Assembly (NCBI RefSeq): GCF_932526225.1 | Contig: NC_064048.1 | Span: forward strand, 8,768,515 to 8,828,514 | Direction: 5' to 3' | Length of the DNA: 60,000 nucleotides | Origin: Nematostella vectensis | Lineage: Eukaryota; Cnidaria; Anthozoa; Actiniaria; Edwardsiidae | In this document: piece by piece, positions 24,785 through 34,545 of the stretch | How the letters are laid out: each line of letters starts with the position of its first letter | Position numbering within the stretch: the stretch's first letter is position 1 | Notes under the pieces: generated by a model | Databases searched by the model: none | Told to the model about the DNA's origin: nothing | The model's input: the letters and a program-made list of their open reading frames with translations, nothing else | Made by a program: the position numbers and the translations under genes

Positions 24785-25542
24785 AGTGTGCTTTATTAGT
24801 TTTTTTTAGTGGGTTTCGCTGCTTACATCAAAAAAATTCGGTTTGTCAGTTTAGATGAGTAGATGGAGGGTTCGGAAGCCTTTAAAAACTCTTCCCCGAG
24901 GCCCAAAACCTTTTGGCAGAGACGAGCTAGTAGAAAGTATACAGCTAGTTGGCAAGAGCATAACCCATTGACTCCTGGCTTTTTTGGAGCTGAATTTACA
25001 AAAAACAGACTGAAAACAGATACCTCCCCCCCTATTCTGAGTTTTATACCGCCCGTCAAAGTCAAACACAGCTGCACCTAGTCAGCAGTATCCAAGCTTT
25101 CCAACAGTGCTTTGCGGTCCCCACTTTTAATCCCTCGCCGTTGTGCTGAAGCCAGCACAAGTTGATGGTTGCTTGTATTTTTCATCAAAAATACAGCTAT
25201 GAGCATATTAGGAGAGTGTCTCAGGACATCATGAAGTCTTTTGGGGCACAATTGAGTGCTTTGCTTATGGATATTTGCAAGCAAAGGTGGATTCATGATG
25301 ATTTTTTCTTGTTTGGCTTTGCCTGGATGAGAAAATAATTTTCTAATGAATCACCACAGCTCTCCTAAATGATGTCTTTTCTGAAACCAAATTGATTGCA
25401 AAATTGTTTACACTGCTATTCTGGGTCTGTATGAGCTGGAATTGATTTGTTTGGCTTCGGGGTGAAAAGACTTCTAAAAAACCATCTGACTTTGGGGAGA
25501 GGAGTGTTGACTTGCTCTCCCCTCGTGAATTTTCCCCTGGAT

Positions 25543-25547
25543 CTCCC
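25543..25547 (+). repeat. Target-site duplication of the retrotransposon, left
   Basis: CTCCC, repeated at 29623-29627; the empty site at 51488-51492 (read in reverse) has it once. Confidence 0.95.
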
Positions 25548-25739
25548 TGTAGTATTTATGTATGTTAAGAACCTTGAACATTACGTGTTGGGCTGCCTGT
25601 GTTATGTTTATTGTTGTACAGCGGTTTTACCCCATAGAATCTCTAGGGGCAGCCATCTTGCTTAGTTTTCGGTTTAGTTTTACAAGCTGTAGATTTATGT
25701 TGATTAAAGCCTCAGTTTAGAGGCATACCTTTTACTACA
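25548..25739 (+). repeat. 5' long terminal repeat
   Basis: 192 bp, TG...CA, with 7-bp inverted ends TGTAGTA/TACTACA. ATTAAA at 25703-25708 is a possible poly(A) signal. A hairpin GCCTC-AGTTTA-GAGGC lies at 25709-25724. Confidence 0.97.
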
Positions 25740-25740
25740 A

Positions 25741-25753
25741 TTTAATCAACATA
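25741..25753 (+). other. Candidate self-complementary primer-binding site
   Basis: TTTAATCAACATA starts two bases after the LTR end and is the perfect reverse complement of TATGTTGATTAAA at 25696-25708 in the LTR. No TGG-starting tRNA-type site is present at the LTR junction. The geometry matches the self-priming known for Tf1/sushi-type elements, if transcription starts near 25696. Confidence 0.7.
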
Positions 25754-25767
25754 TTTTCTGAAGTCCC

Positions 25768-28700
25768 ATGGATAAAGTACTGCGTCCTGAACGCCTAGAA
25801 ACCGATCCAAATAGCAGCACGGCCCAGAAGGAATGGCTCCATTGGAAAAGGACCTTCGAGAATTTCGTACAAGTTCTACCTCAGACGGGCCTGGACAAGT
25901 TGACCGTTTTAACTAACTTTGTTTCTCCAACACTCTTCCAACACATCGAAGATTGTATGGAATACGATGCAGCAATTGAGGCGCTACAAGCCCTTTATGT
26001 TAGACCACGGAATGAGATCTTCGCTCGCCATCTACTTGCAACGAGACGCCAGCAACCATCGGAAAGCTTAGATGAGTACTTGCAAGCTCTGAAAACACTG
26101 AGTAAGGACTGTGATTTTAAGAGTGTAACCGCAGCGCAGTACAGCGAAGAGAGCATACGGGATGCGTTTATTACAGGTCTGCAATCCAACACAATCAGGC
26201 AACGATTGTTGGAGAACAAAACACTTGATCTAAAGACCATGTTTGACCAGGCTCGAGCTCTGGAGTCAGCTATGAGGAGTTCAGAATCATATGGAGCACC
26301 ACAGATACCTATAAATGCAGCACTACCTTGTAACAGCACCTCATTGTCAGCAGAACAGCCTGACGAGTCTACTGTAGCTACAATGAAACCCGATAAAGCT
26401 ACTTGCTTTTTCTGTGGAAACAAGAAACACCCTCGACCGAAGTGTCCTGCCCTGGAGGCTATTTGCAACAAGTGTCAAAAGAAAGGCCATTTTGCTAAAG
26501 TTTGTAAAGGAAAGGCGGTTCCAAAAGAAAGAGTTTCGGCAGCAACTTGGTCCCCGACACTCGCCACATTGACAGCTAACCCACCAAAATCCCTCTCTAA
26601 ATCATGTGGTGTCGTCAATATCCAAGGATTGCAAGTCAAGGCCCTGTTTGACAGTGGGAGTAGTGAAAGCTATATCCATCCCAGTCTAGTAGAGCAAGCA
26701 AGTCTGACAGTCCAGCCCTCATCTAGTACCGTATCCATGGCAACCTCCTCGACAGGCGCCATCAAGGTTAGTGGTACTTGCACAGTTGATCTTACCTACC
26801 AAGGACGGAGATATGAAGGCCTCAAGTTTTCTGTACTCCCTGGGCTATGTGCAGACCTCATATTAGGAGTAGACTTTCAGTCAAAGCACGAAAGTGTCAT
26901 CTTCCAGTACAAGGGCTCCGAACCGCCCCTCTCCGTCTGTAGCTTCAGCACTCTGAATGTAGACCCGCCTGAGCCATTTGCAAACCTGACAGCAGACTGT
27001 CATCCTATTGCCACAAAGTCACGCCGCTACAGCCAAGAAGATTCCACGTTCATTGATGAAGAAGTTAAGAGGCTGCTTAATGAAGGAATCATTGAGCCCA
27101 GTCGCTCTCCATGGCGAGCACAAGTTGTATTAACCAAGGATGAGAATCACAAGAAGAGGCTAGTAATTGATTACTCACAGACCATCAACAGGTTTACCCT
27201 CCTCGACGCATTCCCATTACCACGAATAACCGACTTGGTTAACCAGATCGCCCAGTACAAAGTCTTCAGCACTATTGATCTACGCAGTGCTTATCATCAG
27301 ATCCCTCTCAAAGATGAGGATAAACCGTACACAGCATTCGAAGCTAGAGGTAACCTGTATCAGTTTAGCCGACTCCCATTCGGCGTCACCAACGGGGTGG
27401 CCTGCTTCCAGAGAGAGATGACTAAGTTTGTGGAAGAGAACAATCTCAAGGCGGTCTTCCCTTATCTCGACAACATCACAATCTGTGGGAAAGACCAAGA
27501 AGAGCATGATTCCAACCTTCAGAGTTTCCTTGAAGCTGCTAAGCGCAAGAACATCTGCTATAACAACGACAAGAGCATCTTCTCCACCAGGCGTCTTCCT
27601 ATCCTTGGATATGTGGTTGAGGAAGGGAATATCAGTCCAGACCCAGAACGTCTACGCCCTTTGCGAGAGCTACCCGTTCCAAGTGACTCAAAGTCTCTGA
27701 ACAGATGCCTCGGATTGTTTTCCTACTACTCACAATGGATACCCGCATACTCGGATCGAATCAAGCCAATAACCTCCTGCAAGGTTTTTCCATTACCCGA
27801 GCCCGCTGTCGCGGCCTTTGAGAGTATCAAGAAGACGGTGGAGGAAGCTTTTGTTAGTGCAATCGATGAAAGCATTCCATTTGAAGTTGAGACGGATGCT
27901 TCAGAGGTGGCATTAGCTGCCACTCTCAGCCAAAATGGGAGGCCAGTTGCATTCTTCTCAAGAGCCTTACAGGGCAGCGAGCTCAAGCACGCCTCAGTTG
28001 AGAAAGAGGCACAAGCGATTGTAGAAGCTGTCCGACACTGGAGGCACTTCCTAACAGGGAGGCACTTCACTCTTAAAACAGACCAGAAATCAGTATCTTA
28101 CATGTTTGACCAGTGCCACAAAGGGAAGATCAAGAATGATAAGATCATGCGGTGGAAGATCGAACTCTCCTGCTATAGTTTCGATATCATTTACCGTCCT
28201 GGTAAAGAGAACATTCCACCCGACACTCTGTCCAGAGCTACTTGCGCCACGTTGAGTGAAGATCCCCTCTACCAGCTCCACGAGTCACTCTGTCATCCAG
28301 GGGTCACCCGACTCAACCACTTCGTACGCACCAAGAACCTCCCTTATTCCCTTGAGGAGATCAAGAGCATGACAAGTAAGTGTCCAGTTTGTTGTGAATG
28401 CAAACCACAGTTTCATCAACCTCCCAAAGTTCCTCTCATTAAGACTACTCAACCTTTCGAGAGGATAAACATTGATTTCAAGGGCCCCTTGCCAAGTAAC
28501 AATGGCAACAAGTTCTTCCTCAATGTGGTTGATGAATATTCAAGATTCCCTTTTGTCTTCCCTTGTCCTGATGTGTCTACACCAACAGTGATCAAGTGTC
28601 TTACCTCCTTGTTTACGATGTTCGGTATGCCAGCCTATGTACATTCGGACAGGGGCTCCTCCTTGATCAGCCAGGAACTGCGAGACTTCCTGAATGAAAA

Positions 28701-29340
28701 AGGGGTAGCCACAAGCAGGACAACTGCTTACAATCCCGAAGGCAATGGGCAAGTGGAGAGGTATAATGGAGTGGTATGGAAGGCAATTTCAGCATCCCTG
28801 AAGTCTAAGAATCTGCCAGTAAAGCGCTGGCAAGAAGTCCTCCCTGATGTTCTACACTCCATTCGTTCTCTGTTGTGCACGGCTACCAATGAGACACCCC
28901 ATGAGCGATTCTTCGGTTTTCCCAGGCGATCCTCTTCCGGATCTTCCATCCCAACATGGATGAGTGAGCCTGGACCGGTCCTACTCAAGCGTCACGTCCG
29001 TGCAAGCAAGACAGATCCGTTAGTTGATGAGGTGGAATTGCTTCAGGCGAATCCTCACTACGCCCATGTGCGCTATCCAGACGGCCGGGAAACAACAGTC
29101 TCTACCAAGCATCTTGCCCCCAAAGGTGAAGTACCAACAATGTACCCACTCCCTCAAGTTAAGCCTACTGTTCCAGGTGAGCATCACCCTGCTACTGGTA
29201 GTTCCCCACCTTCCTCGGAGATAGAAGTGGAGATAGGTGTGGGCGAAGAAGTGCCACAGGTCAGTACAGGTCTTGATGGGCAGCCTCCCTTGCGACGTTC
29301 GGAGAGGACCCGACGTCCAGTGGACAGACTTAACCTCTAA
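25768..29340 (+). CDS. Gag-Pol polyprotein of the Ty3/gypsy element
   Basis: 1190 residues in one frame, without a gag-pol frameshift. Order: Gag-like region (1-200); two CCHC zinc knuckles (C213-x2-C-x4-H-x4-C and from C233); aspartic protease with DSGS at 295-298; reverse transcriptase with first catalytic Asp in STIDLRSAYHQ (about 504) and YLDN at 566-569 where YxDD is usual; RNase H with D710, E747, D772; integrase with zinc ligands H838, H843, C872, C875 and the DDE triad D903, D961, E997 (spacing D-35-E). The C-terminus ends in a basic RRSERTRRP motif; no chromodomain is evident. Start chosen at the first ATG after the LTR (28 bp). Apart from the Asn in YLDN all key residues seen are intact. 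Confidence 0.96.
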   Translation: MDKVLRPERLETDPNSSTAQKEWLHWKRTFENFVQVLPQTGLDKLTVLTNFVSPTLFQHIEDCMEYDAAIEALQALYVRPRNEIFARHLLATRRQQPSESLDEYLQALKTLSKDCDFKSVTAAQYSEESIRDAFITGLQSNTIRQRLLENKTLDLKTMFDQARALESAMRSSESYGAPQIPINAALPCNSTSLSAEQPDESTVATMKPDKATCFFCGNKKHPRPKCPALEAICNKCQKKGHFAKVCKGKAVPKERVSAATWSPTLATLTANPPKSLSKSCGVVNIQGLQVKALFDSGSSESYIHPSLVEQASLTVQPSSSTVSMATSSTGAIKVSGTCTVDLTYQGRRYEGLKFSVLPGLCADLILGVDFQSKHESVIFQYKGSEPPLSVCSFSTLNVDPPEPFANLTADCHPIATKSRRYSQEDSTFIDEEVKRLLNEGIIEPSRSPWRAQVVLTKDENHKKRLVIDYSQTINRFTLLDAFPLPRITDLVNQIAQYKVFSTIDLRSAYHQIPLKDEDKPYTAFEARGNLYQFSRLPFGVTNGVACFQREMTKFVEENNLKAVFPYLDNITICGKDQEEHDSNLQSFLEAAKRKNICYNNDKSIFSTRRLPILGYVVEEGNISPDPERLRPLRELPVPSDSKSLNRCLGLFSYYSQWIPAYSDRIKPITSCKVFPLPEPAVAAFESIKKTVEEAFVSAIDESIPFEVETDASEVALAATLSQNGRPVAFFSRALQGSELKHASVEKEAQAIVEAVRHWRHFLTGRHFTLKTDQKSVSYMFDQCHKGKIKNDKIMRWKIELSCYSFDIIYRPGKENIPPDTLSRATCATLSEDPLYQLHESLCHPGVTRLNHFVRTKNLPYSLEEIKSMTSKCPVCCECKPQFHQPPKVPLIKTTQPFERINIDFKGPLPSNNGNKFFLNVVDEYSRFPFVFPCPDVSTPTVIKCLTSLFTMFGMPAYVHSDRGSSLISQELRDFLNEKGVATSRTTAYNPEGNGQVERYNGVVWKAISASLKSKNLPVKRWQEVLPDVLHSIRSLLCTATNETPHERFFGFPRRSSSGSSIPTWMSEPGPVLLKRHVRASKTDPLVDEVELLQANPHYAHVRYPDGRETTVSTKHLAPKGEVPTMYPLPQVKPTVPGEHHPATGSSPPSSEIEVEIGVGEEVPQVSTGLDGQPPLRRSERTRRPVDRLNL

Positions 29341-29430
29341 CCGAGGGGTGAATGTAGTATTTATGTATGTTAAGAACCTTGAACATTGAATGCCCCCGTG
29401 CTCAGACTTAACCTCTAACAGAGGGGTGAA
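29325..29430 (+). repeat. 78-bp partial duplication including a second polypurine tract
   Basis: The gag-pol 3' end (from CAGACTTAACCTCTAA at 29325), the tract GAGGGGTGAA (29343-29352) and the first 35 bp of the LTR (29353-29387) occur, then a 15-bp stretch, then CAGACTT again at 29403, a second tract at 29421-29430 and the full LTR. This looks like a template-switching scar from reverse transcription. Confidence 0.85.
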
Positions 29431-29622
29431 TGTAGTATTTATGTATGTTAAGAACCTTGAACATTACGTGTTGGGCTGCCTGTGTTATGTTTATTGTTGT
29501 ACAGCGGTTTTACCCCATAGAATCTCTAGGGGCAGCCATCTTGCTTAGTTTTCGGTTTAGTTTTACAAGCTGTAGATTTATGTTGATTAAAGCCTCAGTT
29601 TAGAGGCATACCTTTTACTACA
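29431..29622 (+). repeat. 3' long terminal repeat
   Basis: 192 bp, no difference seen from the left LTR; followed by the CTCCC target duplication at 29623-29627. Confidence 0.97.
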
Positions 29623-30043
29623 CTCCCAGAATGCTTTGCAATACGTAAAGATATTTTCGTGGTTGTACAATCCTTCAAGGAATGGACATTGTGTTTTGAG
29701 GCCAAGGAAATGTACCTGGAGGATCAGAATAAAAGTATCTATTTGTGTCTTGAGCTGTGTTTGCTGATCTCTCTCCCTTGTGTGGTATTTTGAGCGTTTT
29801 ATTGAGAGGGGTGATTCTGCTTTTCTCTCCTTGTTCGATTTGAGATTTGTCAAAGAACCTGTGCTATTATTTGGCTTAAGAGTAGTTGCCAACACCTTGG
29901 TTGGATGCATATCTGCAAGACCATTTATCCCTTAGACTGATGCCTGAGTATCTTCATCTTGTTGTGTTTATTTTGAATTTATGATTTTTTTGGGTTGTGG
30001 GTATTTCCCAAAGCCGGTACAGGCCGGTTGAGGGGTCAACGTG

Positions 30044-31071
30044 TTAATAACATGAGTACGCTGAAAGGAGACGCTGACTTTCCACGCTAACAACTCTAAA
30101 GTTCCTGCTTTCAAGGTTAGTGTGAAAAAGATTTAAGTAATATTTAAAGATTTAAAATTTCAACAGCGAATGGCCAACTCCATACACTACATATATAATG
30201 TAATATTGCTTACATTTGCTATTTTTTTTTTTGCAGAAACAAAACTAAAGACCATGATGGCTATAGGTTTTAGAATCCTACAGAACAGTTTTGAGATCAA
30301 CAACAGGACTGCTATATGCCATTTGATATTATCCTGGTTCTTAGAAATCAACTACATGGCATTAAAGCAGCCTTTCCTTCTCTGAAAAAGAAACGTTCAG
30401 AGAAAGACACAATTTCAAGCTTCCAGTCATAGGGAGTTTCATCTGGATTCCATATCTATTTAGTCTTAGTAAAAAAAAAACCACAAACAAAAGACAGATA
30501 TCTGTCTCACAATTTTTGCTGTCTTTAATCAAATCTTGAAAAAAGACCTCTAAAGTTTAATGCTTGATAAACTATATGAAAAGATAACTTATCTAATTGC
30601 AAAGGATGCTGTTAGTTGACAATGGGGAAGGTGTAACAATTAGGTAAAAACATAGAATGGTGAATTCTTTTCACATATCTGTTTTTTTCATGAGGAAGCT
30701 TCAAAATAACAATCTAAGTCTGATGTGTTATTAACAATATTTGAATGAAAATATCTTGGTCACTCGCTTGAATTAGCCGATGGAAATGGATGCTTTGTGT
30801 GACTTGGCATTGCTTGGGAGCACAAAACGGCGGCATGATTGGCCTTCTTTAGATTTGCTTGTATTTATGAATGCGTCCTTTTTGTAAATGTAAAATATGC
30901 ATAATTACATGGCCGTAGGGGGTTTCCCCAAATAAAAAAATGTATAAAGAAATGAGCATTAGGGGCATGACTGTGCCCCCCCGAAATCTATATATTAGGA
31001 CTGCCAAAAATGACGTCGCTTCAGTCAAAGGGATAGACGCCATTTGTGGCGCTTTCGGAAGAATCTGCCAG
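30044..31071. other. Spacer without a recognisable gene
   Basis: No supported exon; a poly-A/T-rich stretch with short open frames only. Confidence 0.4.
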
Positions 31072-31145
31072 GCTTCTCGGGGGCGAGAGCAGAACGGGCC
31101 AGTGACGTCATAGCCATGTAGAGCGTGATAGGCCCGCCGAGAAGC
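31072..31145. other. GC-rich inverted repeat
   Basis: GCTTCTCGG at 31072 pairs with CCGAGAAGC at 31137, and an inner GGGCC/GGCCC pair can extend the stem. A TGACGTCA lies in the loop (31103-31110). Could be a hairpin or a mini-element end pair. Confidence 0.5.
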
Positions 31146-31164
31146 AAAGGGACGAGGCTAGGCT

Positions 31165-31250
31165 ACTAATTCCATCTCACCATTTTTATAAATATAAAAA
31201 GGCATTTACACGAAAATGTTTTAGGCCTTAATAGCCCACCCATTGTTCTC
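31165..31250 (+). repeat. Short dispersed repeat (pair with 55575-55660)
   Basis: Shares CATTTACACGAAAATGT, TTTTTATAAAT and AGCCCACCCATTGT with the second copy, same orientation. Confidence 0.75.
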
Positions 31251-31439
31251 TTGATTGCTTATTTGACGATTTTAAAGCGAAGACGTTGAATTTTTAAGAG
31301 GATTCGAAATCTAATGTCTAATCGGAATAAGCTATACCCCTGTCCTTTACTTACATATGAAGACAACAACTAAGCTTTCATGAGCTGAAGACAACAAAGG
31401 TGTATCTGCTCTCTCAAAAACAAATTGAAGATAACGCAA

Positions 31440-32435
31440 TGTTGCACGATGAAAAAGGTAGAAAATATAGTATGCGGACAGAAAAATGTTTACATGGTCA
31501 GTTAAGACTTGACACTACGATCCCCATCATGCCTAAGTATAAGTTATGTCTCTACGCAAATTAAAAAAAACAGCAGCGGTTATTTCTGGAAATATATTGG
31601 AAAGTTCATAAAATACTGGTCTGTTCATATGTTAAATAACTTTAAATCGGTTTCCGCTAAATAAAATAAAACAGTAGCACATCAAATACTGATGATTAAA
31701 TATCGTCCTCCGAAAACATGAATAAATCGGACGAGATTTGAGACTACTTGACGTCAATTTTATAACGAGTAAATTGAAAAAAAAATGCTATAAAGAATTA
31801 CTAACGAGCCTCACTAAAAAAACTTTCCAAATATGAAAAGCAAAAAGGGTCCAACACACCATTTATTATTGAGCAAATGCAGTGAACATCAATAAACCAT
31901 TTGTCAAAATCTTTGGCGGTTTTATGCATTCTTTAAACTTGACTTGTAGGCTTCTTGCACCTGTTTTGATGATATTATCTCTGTCCTGTAGATCAAAGTC
32001 ATGTATCCTTACCCGGTAAAACTGTATTGCTCCAACACAAGTTTTTTCTGCGCTGTAACCTTAACAGCCGGCTTCTAGGCTTGTTTCTTCCGTTTTCACT
32101 TAATCAGTTCTCTTCTGTAGATTGAAGTCCCCTGTTTGGACACCTCCACTTTCTACGGGAGTAATTTATGTGAAAAACACTGACATGCACAACTAAAAAA
32201 CCGTCTTTCTAAATATGAAAAGTAAAAAGGCTCCAACATACCATTTATTATTCTGCGAATGCAGTAAATGTCCACTTGTCAATCTCTTTGACGGCTTTAT
32301 GCATACATATATATAAAGTTTTAAAAATTAACAAAAAAATACAGTGTACGGTGTCAGTGATGTCTTAAGACATTTTGATAATGTAAACAGCAATGGAACA
32401 GTGCATTCTAAGAGGCCTTGTGTGATCCCTTGTAT
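31440..32435 (+). repeat. Long dispersed repeat, copy 1, with embedded R segments
   Basis: Matches 58480-59265 in the same orientation and order: AGTATGCGGACA, CCCCATCATGCCTAAGTAT, GTCTGTTCATATGTTAAATA, CAGCACATCAAATACT-type, GACGTCAATTTTATAACGA, AACACACCATTTATTATT, TTGACTTGTAGGCTTCTTGC, CCCCTGTTTGGACAC. Two minus-strand R segments sit inside (about 31840-31935 and 32195-32435). No coding capacity seen. Confidence 0.85.
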
Positions 32436-32439
32436 CACC

Positions 32440-32663
32440 GCTTAATGTAACACTTACGCTTAATGTAACAACTGCCGCTTAATGTAACAATAATGCTTAA
32501 TGTAACAAAAATCGCCGCTTAATGTAACACTCACGCTTAGTGTTACAACAAATCAACGCTTTATGTAATAAAGCAGTTAACGCTGAATGAAACAAATTTT
32601 CAGCGCTTAATGTAATAACGGAGTTAACGCTTAATGTAAGAACACTCGACGCTTAATGTAATA
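32440..32663 (+). repeat. Eleven copies of a 13-bp motif with variable spacing
   Basis: GCTTAATGTAACA and close variants begin at 32440, 32458, 32477, 32495, 32517, 32535, 32558, 32582, 32604, 32629 and 32651. Spacing runs from 18 to 25 bp. The left copies are most alike, the right ones drift to TAATA endings. It directly follows the R segment and precedes CRE-like array 2. Confidence 0.85.
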
Positions 32664-32669
32664 ACCAAC

Positions 32670-33060
32670 TAAGGACGAAAATACTCATATCTCATCATTG
32701 AAACATCGTTGGACAACCAAACTTGGAGAATGTCATTTAGGTGCATTAACAGTCATGTCAAGGATGCATAAACAGTCATGTGAGGTGTGACCGTCATCGA
32801 TGACGTCATTAATACGAAAGTACTCATCTCTGGAAAGAAATATCGTCGGGCAATCACACTTGGAGAATGTCATGTAGGTGTCAAGGGGGGTACATAACAG
32901 TCATGTGAGGTGTGACGTCATCGATGACGTCATTAAAACGAAGATACTCATATCTCACGATAGAAACATCCTCGGACAACCAAACTTGGAGGATGTCATG
33001 TAGGTGTCAAAGGGGGATAGTCATGTGATATGTGATGTCACCAAAGAAGTAATTTATGAA
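32670..33060 (+). repeat. Tandem array with CRE-like palindromes (array 2)
   Basis: Three units of about 130-140 bp with ACAACCAAACTTGGAG, GTCATGTAGGTGTCAA, then the 20-bp perfect palindrome TGACGTCATCGATGACGTCA (exact at 32913-32932) and ACTCATATCTC. Related to array 1. Confidence 0.8.
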
Positions 33061-34084
33061 CAAAAATACTCATCATTGGACAACGTAAAGAGCAAATTCC
33101 TCTTCCACAACATTGTCGAGCCTCGAAATTTTCATAACTGCCTCTCATTGAAAGAGAAGCTGCTTTTTGCCGTCTTTTTCTGCTACGGAGAACAAATTCC
33201 GATTCCTCCAGAATCGAACGCGTGCAGACTTCTGCGCTCTCGAACGCTCTGCAACGGGCACCTCCGTTTTCTTCACAGAGATCGACAAGTGTTTTATAGA
33301 TTTCGTCATCGACGGCTCGCAGTTACCGTTTTTGTACAGCATCAGTAGCGCATACTTGCCAAACAATTGCAGCGGTAGCCAAATTAGTCTACCCATTTTG
33401 GCAATAAGTTCGCTGTATAGGAGGAGGCCCTATCACTAGGATAACAAGCTCCGGTAGCTAGCGAAAACCGACGGAAGCTACACAAAGGAAGCGCTATCAC
33501 GGATCCTTACTGGAGTGTAATGTTTATTTTAACTTTTGCCAGGATACATTACCGTCAAAGAAATGAGATGTTTTATCTCTATTTTAGCATCCTTGATTAT
33601 AGTCAGGATTTGCCTTGGGGGAGGAGTAGGGGAAAGGGGGTGGTTCAACCACCTGTTTCAAAGTTTAGTCCTTGTGCCAGTCAAATTACAAGATACGAAA
33701 AAAGCCACAGTATTGAAAATACACAAAATACTTTTTACTTATTATATGCTCTTTCGTATTATTTTAGGGGTAGCAGTTTTTGAATCGCAATCGTTCATCG
33801 ACTTGCTCGCAAGTTCTCGCAATGGTCGGACATGCTTGGCTAGTTTAATTCGAGTGCTTGGTTCTTTCCGGATCGTCAAATGTTCCTTCAAAATGCTCGG
33901 CTCGCAGAAAAAAAAAAAACCCAAATTGCTCTTAGAATGTAATACCCCGTCTGTTTAGCGATATTTTAAGAGATGATCAAAAGGAAAGGCCTTCTAAGAC
34001 AACTCAATCACGTTATTTATTCTCAATTTAAAAGGGTTTAACAGGAAGTTTGCCGGTCAACAGATTTTCTAAAGGGCCCTAAGA
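33061..34084. other. Spacer without a supported gene
   Basis: A minus-strand frame at 33145-33396 has normal-looking composition but no recognisable domain. Other frames are short. Confidence 0.4.
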
Positions 34085-34545
34085 TATTGACCTCAAGAAA
34101 ACTTGTCCTAAGTTTGGTCGTGTCACAAATCTCGTAGCATAAGACATGATTTTTCCTTGTTATGATGTCGTAATCAATGACTTCATGTCACGTGTCCATT
34201 TTGCTGGATCCCCTTGACCTCAAGAAAACTTGGCCTAAGTTTGGTCGTGTCACAACTCTCGTAGCTAAGGATATGATTTTTCCTAGTTATGATGACGTCA
34301 TTAATGACGTAATGTCACGTGTTCCATTTGTTGACCCTCCCCCCCTTGATCTCAAGACAACTTGTCCAAAGTTTGGTCGGGTCACAACTCTTGTAGCTCA
34401 AGATATGATTTTCCTAGTTTTGATGGCGTAATGAATGACGTCATGTCACGTGTCCATTTTGCTGGACCCCCCTTGACCTCAAGACAACTTGGCCTAAGTT
34501 TGGTCGTGCCACACCATGTTACCATGAAAACCGTTTTTTTATAAA
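34085..34545 (-). repeat. Tandem array with CRE-like sites (array 3), about four units
   Basis: Units of about 128 bp with GACCTCAAGAAAACTTG, AAGTTTGGTCGTGTCACAA, CTCGTAG, ATGATTTTTCC, then TGATGACGTCATTAATGACG-like sites and GTCACGTGTCC. Read on the minus strand the order matches arrays 1 and 2. Confidence 0.8.

Larger units (their letters stand above)
25548..29622 (+). mobile_element. Complete Ty3/gypsy-type LTR retrotransposon
   Basis: 4075 bp. Two 192-bp LTRs start TGTAGTA and end TACTACA and show no difference by eye. The internal region is one gag-pol frame of 1190 codons. A purine-rich tract GAGGGGTGAA directly precedes the right LTR. The 5-bp CTCCC duplication and the matching empty site in the sister host element prove a transposition. 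Identical LTRs mean a recent insertion. The gene order protease, RT, RNase H, integrase places it in Ty3/gypsy. The primer-binding site appears to be complementary to its own LTR rather than to a tRNA. Confidence 0.97.
24964..30043. mobile_element. piggyBac-like non-autonomous element, copy 1, split by an LTR retrotransposon
   Basis: Left end CCCATTGACTCCTGG, right end in reverse CACGTTGACCCCTCA. Flanks are ATAA on the left (one base off TTAA) and TTAA on the right. Without the 4080-bp insertion (retrotransposon plus one CTCCC) the element is 1000 bp. It is nearly identical to the 1001-bp copy at 51072-52072, which is flanked by TTAA on both sides. Subterminal CCGGCCTGTACCGG-like motif near the right end. 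TTAA flanks and C-rich TIRs are the basis of the piggyBac assignment. No transposase domain is seen, so it is non-autonomous. Confidence 0.85.

Noticed and set aside
32440-32663. CRISPR-like array (short repeats, variable spacers)
   Set aside because: Repeats are 13 bp, spacers as short as 5 bp, the repeats drift in sequence, and the context is a eukaryotic repeat region.
33145-33396. Minus-strand frame of 83 codons that could be an exon
   Set aside because: No recognisable domain, only a weak possible acceptor upstream, and no partner exon; kept out for lack of support.
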